A stretch of DNA of 64,000 nucleotides from Caballeronia hypogeia (GCF_001544875.2 NZ_FCOA02000009.1:167646-231645); one strand, 5' to 3'; shown: positions 52,364 to 59,580, counted from the first letter of the stretch. Numbers and translations: made by a program. Notes: generated by a model not told the origin, from the letters alone.

Positions 52364-53134
52364 CTAAATCCCCGGATTCACCTGCGTCTTGTCCAGCGCC
52401 ATCAGATCCTCGGCATGCGCGACGATCACCGAAATATTGTCGCGCCCGCCGCGCGCCAGCGCGATTTCCAGCAGCCGCTGCGCCGCCACTTCGCAATCCC
52501 CCGGCGCAAGCTCGCTCGCCATCTCCGCTTCGCTGACCTCGTTCGACAATCCGTCGCTGCATAGCAGAAACGTATCGCCGTCGTTGAGCGCGAGCGTGTG
52601 TTCGTCGAGTTCGAGCACGTCGAGCGCGCCGACCGCGCGCGTGATCAGATGCTGCGCCGGATGATGCAGCGCTTCTTCCGCCGTCAGTTGCCCGCGCGCC
52701 TTCAGTTCCTCGACGTGGCTGTGATCGCGCGTCAACTGCACCAGGCGTCCGTGGCGGAACAGATAGACGCGGCTGTCGCCGGCCCAGACATAGCCGCACG
52801 CGCCTTCGCACGCCGCGAGCAGCACCACCGTGCTGCCGATGCGCGACACCTGCCGCCGCGCCGCTTCCGCGCGCAATTGCTCGTTCACGTCGAGGAGGCG
52901 CGCGCGTGCGTCCGCGACGACGCTGGCGAGTCCGTTCGTCCCCGACACCTTCGCAAGACTCTCGATCACCATCCGGCTCGCGAGGTCGCCGACCGCGTGC
53001 CCGCCCATGCCGTCGGCCACGGCCCACAAGCCGCGCTCCGGCGCATCGAGCAGCGCGTCTTCGTTGATCTGCCGCACGCAGCCGGTATCGGTGCGGGCGG
53101 CGGAGGTCCATCGAAACTCGGTGGTGAAGGTCAC
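52364..53134 (-). CDS. PP2C-family serine/threonine phosphatase
   Basis: 256-aa soluble Mn2+/Mg2+-dependent phosphatase. Metal-binding and catalytic motifs are all present: TDTGCVRQINEDALL, VADGMGGHAVGDLAS, FLLCSDGLSNEV and GGRDNISVIVAHAE. It resembles the Stp/PppA type that opposes Hanks-type kinases. I start at GTG 53134, preceded by GGAGG 6 nt upstream; an ATG 24 codons earlier lacks such a site. It is convergent with the activator gene (5 bp apart). No kinase gene lies in the window. With the FHA protein it implies threonine phosphorylation in this system. Confidence 0.9.
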   Translation of the reverse strand: MTFTTEFRWTSAARTDTGCVRQINEDALLDAPERGLWAVADGMGGHAVGDLASRMVIESLAKVSGTNGLASVVADARARLLDVNEQLRAEAARRQVSRIGSTVVLLAACEGACGYVWAGDSRVYLFRHGRLVQLTRDHSHVEELKARGQLTAEEALHHPAQHLITRAVGALDVLELDEHTLALNDGDTFLLCSDGLSNEVSEAEMASELAPGDCEVAAQRLLEIALARGGRDNISVIVAHAEDLMALDKTQVNPGI

Positions 53135-53243
53135 GGCAACCTCCGAAATGCTGGGTGGCGTGTCGGCGCACGGGCGCGGCTCGCGGCCCCGCTCATTGTG
53201 CGCCAACGTGCGCCGAAACGAATGCCGGCGTGCACGGCGCCGC

Positions 53244-53531
53244 TCAGCCCGCGCGATTGCCGGCCGTCGACGTCGGATTGACCGTGAGCGTCGCGCCGTT
53301 GCCGGTGTTGTTGACGTCGACGTTCTGGAACTGGTTGATCATCTGTCCCGCCGTGAAGTTGTTGGTGATGTCGTAGATGTTCACGACACCGCCGAAACCT
53401 TGCTGCCCGTTCGAAAACGGCGTGATCCAGCCATAGATCCACGGCGCCCCGCCGCCGCCGCTGATGGCCGACATCGCCGCGTGATCGAGTTCGCGGTCGT
53501 ATTCGAGGTCCGTGACGGTGATCGTGCTCAT
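53244..53531 (-). CDS. Double-glycine-leader secreted peptide, isolated copy 4
   Basis: 95 aa. The leader is again exactly 26 residues (MSTITVTDLE...AAMSAISGG), with Leu15, Met20 and Ile23 at -12, -7 and -4, so it belongs with the three tandem peptides 12 kb away. The mature part is different: GGAPWIYGWITPFSNGQQGF, then Asn/Gly-rich VNIYDITNNFTAGQMINQF and VNNTGNGATLTVN, without cysteine. GGAGA lies 7 nt before the ATG. It is transcribed from its own sigma-54 promoter (53592-53578), away from the LRAT-like gene. Function unknown; export by the C39 transporter is inferred from the leader. Confidence 0.83.
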   Translation of the reverse strand: MSTITVTDLEYDRELDHAAMSAISGGGGAPWIYGWITPFSNGQQGFGGVVNIYDITNNFTAGQMINQFQNVDVNNTGNGATLTVNPTSTAGNRAG

Positions 53532-53577
53532 TTCGTTTCTCCGCAGAGTGCTTGGAAGCAGAACGCACGGTGTCAAT

Positions 53578-53592
53578 GCAAGGCTTGTGCCG
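53578..53592 (-). promoter_or_regulatory. Sigma-54 promoter of peptide copy 4
   Basis: On the minus strand, CGGCAC-AAGCC-TTGC followed by A (53592 down to 53578): -24 GG and -12 GC at the correct spacing, one mismatch in the -24 hexamer. Expected transcription start is about 53566, 35 bp before the ATG. Confidence 0.75.
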
Positions 53593-53691
53593 ATGCGCGC
53601 TTCTATCCGGCGCGTTCGCCCGACTGGCCGATCAGGCGGGCTTCGGGCGGCATCGTCCGATGGGCCGGTGGGACATGCCGGCATCGTTTCC

Positions 53692-53849
53692 GTTGGATCG
53701 GCGCCAACAATCGGCGTCCGCGCGACGGCCGGGAACCAACAGTTCGCGCGGACTCCCTGAAGGGCTTTTTCAGCGCTTGCGCCGGTCGTCTGAGGCAAGG
53801 CGATTGTGGCGTTCGGAGACCAACAAAACGCGCGAAAAACTGTTGGTCT
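53692..53849. promoter_or_regulatory. ACCAACA repeats, candidate activator-binding sites
   Basis: Between the two divergent sigma-54 promoters lie a perfect inverted repeat AGACCAACA-N15-TGTTGGTCT (53817-53825 and 53841-53849), an ACCAACAG at 53735-53742, and GTTGG-N7-CCAAC (53692-53708). ACCAACA is followed three bases later by CGCGCG at both 53735 and 53819. The same ACCAACAG occurs at 40099-40106 ahead of the tandem peptide genes. Distances of roughly 75-170 bp from the promoters are typical for enhancer-binding proteins. Confidence 0.6.
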
Positions 53850-53923
53850 GGAAAAAACAGGAGCGCCCCGAAAATCGTCCAAAAGGAGGCATTAATCCAG
53901 TTAAATCATAGACTTGTAATAAC

Positions 53924-53938
53924 TGGCAAGAAAGATGC
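53924..53938 (+). promoter_or_regulatory. Sigma-54 promoter of the LRAT-like gene
   Basis: TGGCAA-GAAAG-ATGC followed by A: -24 GG (53925-53926) and -12 GC (53937-53938) with correct spacing, in an AT-rich context. Expected start of transcription is about 53950, some 55 bp before the ATG at 54004. Confidence 0.75.
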
Positions 53939-54003
53939 ACATGACATGGCAACCCGGCGCCAGACAAACACTCGGCGCCAGAAGAGAAGAATCGGAGCCA
54001 GCC

Positions 54004-54504
54004 ATGTCAACCACCCAGCAATCCGGACTGATCGATCAGCAAGCCGTACGCGGCTTCTCGTTCGACGACGAACCGGCTCCCGGGACCGAGCTCGTCACGC
54101 TCCGCTCCGGCTACGAGCATCACGGCATCTATGCGGGCAACGGCATGGTCATTCACTACGCGGGTTTCGCGAAGTCGCTGGACCGCGGCCCGGTGGAGGA
54201 AGTCAGCGTCGAGCAGTTCGCCGCCGGCCATGAAATCACGATTCGCCAGAATCCCGCCGCCCGCTACGTCGGCATGGAAGCGGTGCGCCGCGCGCGCAGC
54301 CGCCTTGGCGAAGACCAGTATCGGCTGCTCACCAACAACTGCGAGCACTTCGTGACCTGGTGCCTCGACGGCCGCGCCCGCAGCCGTCAGGTGCAGGCCT
54401 GTTTCGCGCATCCGCGCGCCGCTTGCCGCGCGGTGACGGGGTTGTTCCGCGCTTACCTCGCCGCCCAGCGCCGCAGCCATATGGGCGCGGCGCTCGCGGC
54501 CTGA
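54004..54504 (+). CDS. LRAT-family (NlpC/P60-superfamily) protein
   Basis: 166 aa, cytoplasmic by sequence. The lecithin:retinol acyltransferase fold has its catalytic His in GYEHHGIYAGNGMVIHYAG and the nucleophile Cys in LLTNNCEHFVTWC. The bacterial family includes thiol acyltransferases and hydrolases acting on lipids or amides; specific substrates are mostly unknown. It starts at ATG 54004 (GGAG about 10 nt upstream); 23 open codons before it overlap the sigma-54 promoter and cannot be coding. It shares the divergent sigma-54 region with peptide copy 4, so it is likely co-regulated with the exporter cargo and could modify it or its target. Confidence 0.85.
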   Translation: MSTTQQSGLIDQQAVRGFSFDDEPAPGTELVTLRSGYEHHGIYAGNGMVIHYAGFAKSLDRGPVEEVSVEQFAAGHEITIRQNPAARYVGMEAVRRARSRLGEDQYRLLTNNCEHFVTWCLDGRARSRQVQACFAHPRAACRAVTGLFRAYLAAQRRSHMGAALAA

Positions 54505-54541
54505 ACCGCAGGCTTCATCGACGCATCCCGAGGAGACCATC

Positions 54542-54790
54542 ATGCAATCCGCCGAAAACTCGCTGCACTGGGCCGTCGATAAATGGCTCGCGCCGACCCC
54601 CGCGCACCCGGCACGCGTCGTGCGGCTGTGCCGTTCGCATGTCACCGGCGCGCGCTATGTCTGTATCGAGGCAGAGCATCCGGCCGGGCCGCTCGCGATC
54701 GTCTTCTTTCGGCACGACGACGGCACCTGGAACGTGTTCCCGCCTCAGGCGCGGCGTCCGTCGATGAGCGCGGAGCGCCTCGCCGCGTGA
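54542..54790 (+). CDS. Small hypothetical protein, 82 aa
   Basis: No signal peptide. A mixed alpha/beta pattern is visible (SLHWAVDKWLAP, VVRLCRSHVTGARYVCIEAE, PLAIVFFRHDDGTWNVFPP), suggesting a small globular beta domain. No family recognised. GAGGAG precedes the ATG. It follows the LRAT-like gene after 37 bp on the same strand and so is probably in the same sigma-54 transcript, a candidate partner or immunity-type protein; that role is only a guess. Confidence 0.6.
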   Translation: MQSAENSLHWAVDKWLAPTPAHPARVVRLCRSHVTGARYVCIEAEHPAGPLAIVFFRHDDGTWNVFPPQARRPSMSAERLAA

Positions 54791-54950
54791 AGCCGCGTTC
54801 GGGCCGGGACGCGTCGGGCTGTCCCGGCTTTGACACGGAAAGCGCGCTGCCGCTACTCTAGCGGCAGATTCCGGAAGGGTCGCGCGGACGCCGCAGGTCG
54901 TGGTAGCTTTGCGTCCGTGAACCAGTTAGACCATTTTCGAGGTATTGCCG

Positions 54951-56048
54951 ATGACCCAGCCCGACTCCTCTTCCTCCGCCCGCGCGACGCCCGCTCCCAC
55001 GGCGGGCGACAATCCGCTCGGCATCGCGGGGCTGGAGTTCGTCGAGTTTTCCAGTCCCGATGCCGAAGGGCTCGCCAAGTTGCTCAAGACGCTCGGGTTC
55101 GTGCCGGTGGCGCAGCACGTCAGCAAGGCGGTGACGCTGTTTCGCCAAGGCAGCATGAACTTTCTGCTGAACGCGGAGCAGGATTCGTTCGCGTCGCGTT
55201 TCGCCGAAACGCACGGCGTCGGCATCGCCGCGATCGCGATTCGCGTGCTCGACGCGCAGGTCGCTCATGAACGCGCGCTCGAATATGGCGCGTGGGATTT
55301 CGAAGGAGAAAAGATCGGCCCGAACGAACTGGCGATTCCGGCCATTCAGGGCATCGGCGACTCGCATATCTATTTCGTCGATCACTGGCCGGGCAAGGGC
55401 AGCGACAGCGTGGCGTCGATCTACGACATCGACTTCCGGCCGATTCCCGGCGCGAGCGCCGAACTCGCCGGCGCGGGCCTGCTCGAAGTGGACCATTTCA
55501 CGCAGACGGTCGGTGCGGGACGCATCCAGGAATGGCTCGATTTCTACCGCGAAGTGCTGCACTTCGAGGAGATTCATCAGGTGCATCCGGACTGGCACGT
55601 GTCGCAGGATTCCGCCGTCACGATTTCGCCGTGCGGCTCGATCCGCATTCCGGTCTATGAGGAAGGCACGTATCGCACGGACCTGATGCAGCAGTACTTG
55701 CCCGATCACGAAGGCGAGGGCGTGCAGCATATCGCGCTCGCATCGGCGGATATCTTCGCCTCCGTCGACGCCCTGATGGCGCGCGGCGTGCGTTTCCTGC
55801 AACCGCCGCCGCGCTACTACGACGAGATCGACGCCCGACTGCCCGGCCACGGCCTCGATATCGAGAGGCTGCGCACGCGCGGCATTCTCGTCGATGGCGA
55901 GATCCTGCCCGACGGCACGCCGCAGCTTTTTCTGCAGACCTTCGTCGAACGCAAGCCCGGCGACATGTTCTTCGAGATCGTGGAGCGGCGCGGCCATCAC
56001 GGGTTCGGCGAGGGCAATCTGAGCGCGATTGCCAGGGCGCGCGGATAA
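54951..56048 (+). CDS. hpd: 4-hydroxyphenylpyruvate dioxygenase
   Basis: 365-aa non-haem iron enzyme turning 4-hydroxyphenylpyruvate into homogentisate (tyrosine and phenylalanine catabolism). The two-barrel vicinal-oxygen-chelate fold shows iron ligands His in LEVDHFTQTV, His in VQHIALASADIFA and Glu in MFFEIVERRGHHGFGEGN. GLEFVEFSSPDAEGLAKLLKTLGF (in part) starts the first barrel, and LDFYREVLHFEEIHQV (in part) the second. ATG 54951 has GAGG 8 nt upstream. Homogentisate dioxygenase and the rest of the pathway are not in the window. Confidence 0.95.
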   Translation: MTQPDSSSSARATPAPTAGDNPLGIAGLEFVEFSSPDAEGLAKLLKTLGFVPVAQHVSKAVTLFRQGSMNFLLNAEQDSFASRFAETHGVGIAAIAIRVLDAQVAHERALEYGAWDFEGEKIGPNELAIPAIQGIGDSHIYFVDHWPGKGSDSVASIYDIDFRPIPGASAELAGAGLLEVDHFTQTVGAGRIQEWLDFYREVLHFEEIHQVHPDWHVSQDSAVTISPCGSIRIPVYEEGTYRTDLMQQYLPDHEGEGVQHIALASADIFASVDALMARGVRFLQPPPRYYDEIDARLPGHGLDIERLRTRGILVDGEILPDGTPQLFLQTFVERKPGDMFFEIVERRGHHGFGEGNLSAIARARG

Positions 56049-56072
56049 CGACGGCTCCGCGCGCACGGCCGC

Positions 56073-56498
56073 TCATTGCACGACGACCGTCCCCGTCATG
56101 TGCGGATGCAGCGAGCAAAAGTACTTGTAGGTGCCCGGCTTGTCGAACACATGCGAGAAACTTTCGCCACTGTCGAGCGGGTCGGACTTGAAACTCTTGC
56201 CCTCGTCGGCGACGGTGTGCAGCATGTCGTCGTGATTCACCCACGTCACTTTCGCGCCCACCGGCACGGTGATCGTCGCCTGACTGAACGCGAAGTTGTC
56301 AATGGAGATGGTCGGCGCGTTGGCCGCCGCAACCTGTTGCGCGGGTTCCTGCGCGCACGCCGCCGGAATCGCGGCGCTGATGACGCCCTTCACGACCAGC
56401 GCGAACGCTGCGCGGCGCAGGAATTTGCCGGCAAGCGGGCGGAGATTTTCGGGCGACATCGTGCTCCGGGCGTAGTTCGCCAACATGGCGGCGTTCAT
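56073..56498 (-). CDS. Exported cupredoxin (type-1 copper protein)
   Basis: 141 aa with an N-terminal signal region ending in the typical SAAIPAACA|QE and a plastocyanin-like domain: ISIDNFAFSQATITVPVGAKV, the first copper His in WVNHDDMLHTVADEG, then the ligand loop YFCSLHPHMTG (Cys, His, Met). The ATG at 56498 overlaps the stop of the metallophosphoesterase gene (ATGA), so both are translated together. A periplasmic electron carrier or copper protein; the partner is unknown. Confidence 0.88.
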   Translation of the reverse strand: MNAAMLANYARSTMSPENLRPLAGKFLRRAAFALVVKGVISAAIPAACAQEPAQQVAAANAPTISIDNFAFSQATITVPVGAKVTWVNHDDMLHTVADEGKSFKSDPLDSGESFSHVFDKPGTYKYFCSLHPHMTGTVVVQ

Positions 56499-57484
56499 GA
56501 TTGCGCGACGGCGAGCGCCGTGTCCGTGACCGCGAGCTGACCGCGTCCAGCAATGTGCGTGACTTCGCGCAGGCCGAGCATGGTGCGCAACTGCTCCGCC
56601 GGAACCTTCATCGGTCCGGGGCCGGACGCCGCGCCCGGCGCGGGCTGCGGAAACGCGGTGGACATCGCCGAATAGAAACGCATCTCTCCCTCCACTTTTT
56701 GCGCCACCTGATGGACGTGGCCATTCAAAACCGTCACCGAGCCGAAGCGCTTCAACAGTGCGAGCGCCTGCGCGCTGTCGTCGGTGCCCCAGCCCCATTG
56801 CGGATACAGCGCCCATAGCGGGATGTGCGCGAAAACGACGATCGGCGTGCTGCTCGATTTGCCCTGCAGGTCGGCCTTGAGCCACGCGAGTTGCGCATCG
56901 CCGAGAAAGCCGAGACCGCCGCCTTTCAGATCGATCACGTTGGTCAGGCCAATGAAATGCACGCCGCCCTGATCGAAGCTGTACCAGTGGCGATTGCTGC
57001 CTTTGCCGTATTGCCCGGAGAAACGATCGAAGAACGGATTGCCGTCTTCGACCAGCACGTCGTGTTCGCCCGGAACGTAATGCACGTCCATGCCCGCCTT
57101 GTCGATGATCTGCGTCGCCGTATCGAACTGCGCCGGTTTCGACATGTGCGTGATGTCGCCGGTGTGGATCATGAAGGCGGGGCGTTTCTGCATCGCGCTT
57201 ACGCGAGTGATGGCCTCTTCGAGCGTGCTCGTCGGCTCGGTGTTCGGATCCTTGTTGAAGCCGATATGACTGTCGCTGATCTGCACGAAGCTGAACGAGC
57301 TCGTCTTCTCGGCGGCTTCGGCTGACGAGATCAGGCGCGAGACCGGCACGCCGCCGCTCACGGTCCAGATCACGCCCGCGCCGGCCCACGCCATGCAGGA
57401 AAGCGCGGTGCGGCGGCGCTTGCCGTGTTCGTCGAGTTCGTCGGGAGGCTGCGAGGACGGAAGTGCGTTCGGATCGGTTTTCAT
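56495..57484 (-). CDS. Exported metallophosphoesterase
   Basis: 329 aa. The N-terminus has RRRTALSCMAWAGAGVIWTVSGG, a twin-arginine-like signal. The calcineurin-like phosphoesterase core has the di-metal motifs VQISDSHIG (D-x-H), IHTGDITH (GD), VPGEHDVL (G-E-H-D, usually GNHD), VVFAHIPLW and VLNGHVHQV (GHxH). ATG 57484 has AAGGAA 8 nt upstream. It is in one operon with the cupredoxin and divergent from an ECF sigma factor pair; matching promoter motifs suggest that sigma factor controls it. Confidence 0.87.
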   Translation of the reverse strand: MKTDPNALPSSQPPDELDEHGKRRRTALSCMAWAGAGVIWTVSGGVPVSRLISSAEAAEKTSSFSFVQISDSHIGFNKDPNTEPTSTLEEAITRVSAMQKRPAFMIHTGDITHMSKPAQFDTATQIIDKAGMDVHYVPGEHDVLVEDGNPFFDRFSGQYGKGSNRHWYSFDQGGVHFIGLTNVIDLKGGGLGFLGDAQLAWLKADLQGKSSSTPIVVFAHIPLWALYPQWGWGTDDSAQALALLKRFGSVTVLNGHVHQVAQKVEGEMRFYSAMSTAFPQPAPGAASGPGPMKVPAEQLRTMLGLREVTHIAGRGQLAVTDTALAVAQS

Positions 57485-57635
57485 GATGGTTCCTTCGATG
57501 ATTGCGGCCGCGGTTCTTGTCATGGGAATCGGCAAGGTCACGCTCATGGCGGCTCGATGCATGAGCGCGAGGCCGGCGACCAGCGCCCGGAAAAGCGACG
57601 TTGCAGCGGCATCCGTCCATCGAACCGAGGAACGC

Positions 57636-57649
57636 GGCGCAATATTCCC
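57636..57649 (-). promoter_or_regulatory. Candidate ECF promoter of metallophosphoesterase-cupredoxin
   Basis: Minus-strand GGGAATATTGCGCC (57649-57636), matching 12 of 14 bases with the motif upstream of the sigma-factor gene on the other strand. A -10 candidate GTTCGA lies 17 nt further; it is uncertain. Confidence 0.55.
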
Positions 57650-57679
57650 GCTATATTTTTTTGATTCGCCGCGGCACAC

Positions 57680-57693
57680 GGGAATAAAGCGCC
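57680..57693 (+). promoter_or_regulatory. Candidate ECF autoregulatory promoter
   Basis: GGGAATAAAGCGCC (57680-57693), the counterpart of the minus-strand motif. GGAATA is a common -35 element of ECF sigma factors. A -10 candidate GTAACG lies 17-18 nt further and is uncertain. It is about 100 bp upstream of the sigma-factor ATG. Confidence 0.55.
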
Positions 57694-57791
57694 GGCGTGG
57701 GGAGTAACGGAGAGGAAGGCGCGAAAAGTTGCTGAAAGGCCGTGCCGGAACGATGTTTCCCGAAGGTGATCGTCGAAAGGAGACCCGCGCG

Positions 57792-58463
57792 ATGTGGCCA
57801 GGCAGGTCGAAAGAAGACAAGTCCGGGCGCCGCGACCAGGCGGACGCCCAGGCGGCTCACGCGCGCTTCGAGGCGACCGTGATGCCGCATCTGGACGCCG
57901 CGTACAACCTCGCGCGCTGGCTGTCGGGCAGCGCGAACGACGCAGACGACGTCGTGCAGGAAGCCTATCTGCGCGCGTTCCGTTTCTTCGGCGGATTCGA
58001 GGGCGGCGAGGAAGCGAACGCGCGGGCGTGGCTGCTCGCCATCGTGCGCAATACGTGGTTCACGGAATGGCGGCGGCGCGTGAACCTGGCCGACGCCACG
58101 CCCTACGACGAGGAACTGGGCGGCGACGAAGCCTTGCCGGGATGGTCGGAGGAAGGCGCGGCCGATCCCGAAACGCTCGCGGTGCGCCGCGACGAGATTC
58201 ATCTGGTGCATCGCGCGCTCGAGACATTGCCGGTCGCCTTTCGCGAGGTGCTGGTGTTACGAGAGCTGGAAGACATGAGCTACAAGGAAGTCGCATCCGT
58301 GACCGGCGTGCCGATCGGCACGGTGATGTCGCGGCTCGCGCGCGGCCGCAAGATGCTGGCGGGGGCGGTGCGCGCGGCACAGGGCGGACAGGACAAGCCG
58401 AGCGTGCGACTCGTGCGCCGCGCGGGACCGGGTCATTCAGAGGAGTCGGGAAATGGAAAATAA
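57792..58463 (+). CDS. ECF-type RNA polymerase sigma factor
   Basis: 223 aa with the two conserved regions. Region 2 is MPHLDAAYNLARWLSGSANDADDVVQEAYLRAFRFF (in part), with RAWLLAIVRNTWF; region 4 is LPVAFREVLVLRELEDMSYKEVA, ending VPIGTVMSRLARGRKML (each in part). AAAGG lies about 11 nt before ATG 57792; earlier in-frame starts at 57729 and 57753 are less well placed. The gene for its membrane anti-sigma factor overlaps the end by 11 bp, a standard arrangement. Confidence 0.92.
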   Translation: MWPGRSKEDKSGRRDQADAQAAHARFEATVMPHLDAAYNLARWLSGSANDADDVVQEAYLRAFRFFGGFEGGEEANARAWLLAIVRNTWFTEWRRRVNLADATPYDEELGGDEALPGWSEEGAADPETLAVRRDEIHLVHRALETLPVAFREVLVLRELEDMSYKEVASVTGVPIGTVMSRLARGRKMLAGAVRAAQGGQDKPSVRLVRRAGPGHSEESGNGK

Positions 58464-59193
58464 CGACACCGCCTCGCTCGACACGAGGCTCACCGACGGC
58501 TCGCTGTATCAGCGCGCGCCGGTGCATCTGCGCTCGCAGGTGCTGGCCCGCGTGCGCTCGGAGGCCGCGCAGCAAGAGCGTGGGTTCGAGCCGGTGCGCC
58601 GCGCGAAACGCGGCTGGAGCAATCCGTTCGCTGCGCCGTGGCCGTTCTTCGGCGGCGCGTTCGCGGGCGCGACGTTATCCGCGCTGGTGCTCGGCACGAT
58701 GTTGTGGTTTCAGGCTCTGCCGCTCGTCTCCACGGTATCGACCGGCTCGCCGATCGCGCAGGAGATCGTGTCGAGCCATGTGCGCGCGCTGATGTCGGAC
58801 CGGCCTATCGATGTGCTTTCCAGCGACAAGCACACCGTGAAGCCGTGGTTCAACGGCCGCATCGACTATGCGCCGCCGGTGATCGATCCGGCGGGGCCCG
58901 GCTTCGCGCTGGTCGGCGGGAGGCTCGATTACATCGATCATCGGCCTGTGGCTGTCGTGGTGTATCGCTACCTGAAGCATCCGATCGACGTGTACGTGTT
59001 TCCCGAACGCAAAGGCGAAGTGAAGAGCGGCGCGAGCGACAAGGAGTTCTCGCCGGTCGTCACGCAATCGGACGATGGTTATGCGCTCGCGCGCTGGAAT
59101 CACGAGGGCATGACCTTCTGGGCCGTCACCGATGCCTCGGGGGCGGTGCTGCGCCAGTTCGTCCACGCGATGGAAACCGGCGCGCCGAGATAA
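58453..59193 (+). CDS. Transmembrane anti-sigma factor
   Basis: 246 aa: a cytoplasmic N-terminus of about 60 residues (LRSQVLARVRSEAAQQ), a membrane helix about 66-88 (FFGGAFAGATLSALVLGTML), and a periplasmic domain with VGGRLDYIDHRPVAVVVYRY, HPIDVYVFPE and GMTFWAVTDASGAVL, the pattern of the RsiW-like/ChrR-independent group in Burkholderiaceae. It lacks the zinc-binding HxxxCxxC of classical zinc anti-sigma factors. It overlaps the sigma-factor gene by 11 bp. Confidence 0.88.
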   Translation: MENNDTASLDTRLTDGSLYQRAPVHLRSQVLARVRSEAAQQERGFEPVRRAKRGWSNPFAAPWPFFGGAFAGATLSALVLGTMLWFQALPLVSTVSTGSPIAQEIVSSHVRALMSDRPIDVLSSDKHTVKPWFNGRIDYAPPVIDPAGPGFALVGGRLDYIDHRPVAVVVYRYLKHPIDVYVFPERKGEVKSGASDKEFSPVVTQSDDGYALARWNHEGMTFWAVTDASGAVLRQFVHAMETGAPR

Positions 59194-59236
59194 GTCAGGC
59201 ACCGTAGCTGAGCAAATTTGAAGAGTGCGCAAGGTT

Positions 59237-59276
59237 GCGCGCGGTGGTCCTCCGGAGGATAACCGCGCGCTTTTTT
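59237..59276 (+). terminator. Rho-independent terminator of the sigma/anti-sigma operon
   Basis: GCGCGCGGT (59237-) pairs with ACCGCGCGC (-59270), extended by GTCCT / AGGAT around a short CCGG loop, followed by six T (59271-59276). Confidence 0.85.
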
Positions 59277-59310
59277 ACGTGTATACCCGCTGACGCATAA
59301 CTTTCCATAA

Positions 59311-59441
59311 CCTGAAGAAAATATTCGGAATGCTCTTCAGGCTTGTCTTCAACTGATTGTTATCGGTTCTATTCCACGCCCGGCAAGCTTACATAGCGTC
59401 AGATGTGTGCTGACGCTCGTGCGATTCGGGTATCTCCGAAT
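59311..59441. promoter_or_regulatory. Three inverted repeats upstream of the ABC importer operon
   Basis: Within the 388-bp gap before the binding-protein gene are three perfect inverted repeats: CCTGAAGA-N15-TCTTCAGG (59311-59341), AGCGTCAG-N7-CTGACGCT (59395-59417) and ATTCGG-N6-CCGAAT (59424-59441). This part is AT-richer than the genes around it and must hold the operon promoter. The repeats could be operators or an mRNA leader structure; I cannot name the regulator. Confidence 0.5.
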
Positions 59442-59580
59442 ATGGTCATATCCTTACATTTTTCTAAACTCGGTCACCGCCCATGTAATCGATAACGCAC
59501 GGCGCGCTTAAAAGCTTCGCCTGCATGTCCGGCATTGCATGGGGTCTTTCAAATAACGATTCAAAGCGACGGAGACACAC

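Noticed and set aside
54945..54951. TTG start for hpd two codons upstream
   Set aside because: ATG 54951 is at the normal distance from GAGG; the TTG is too close to it.
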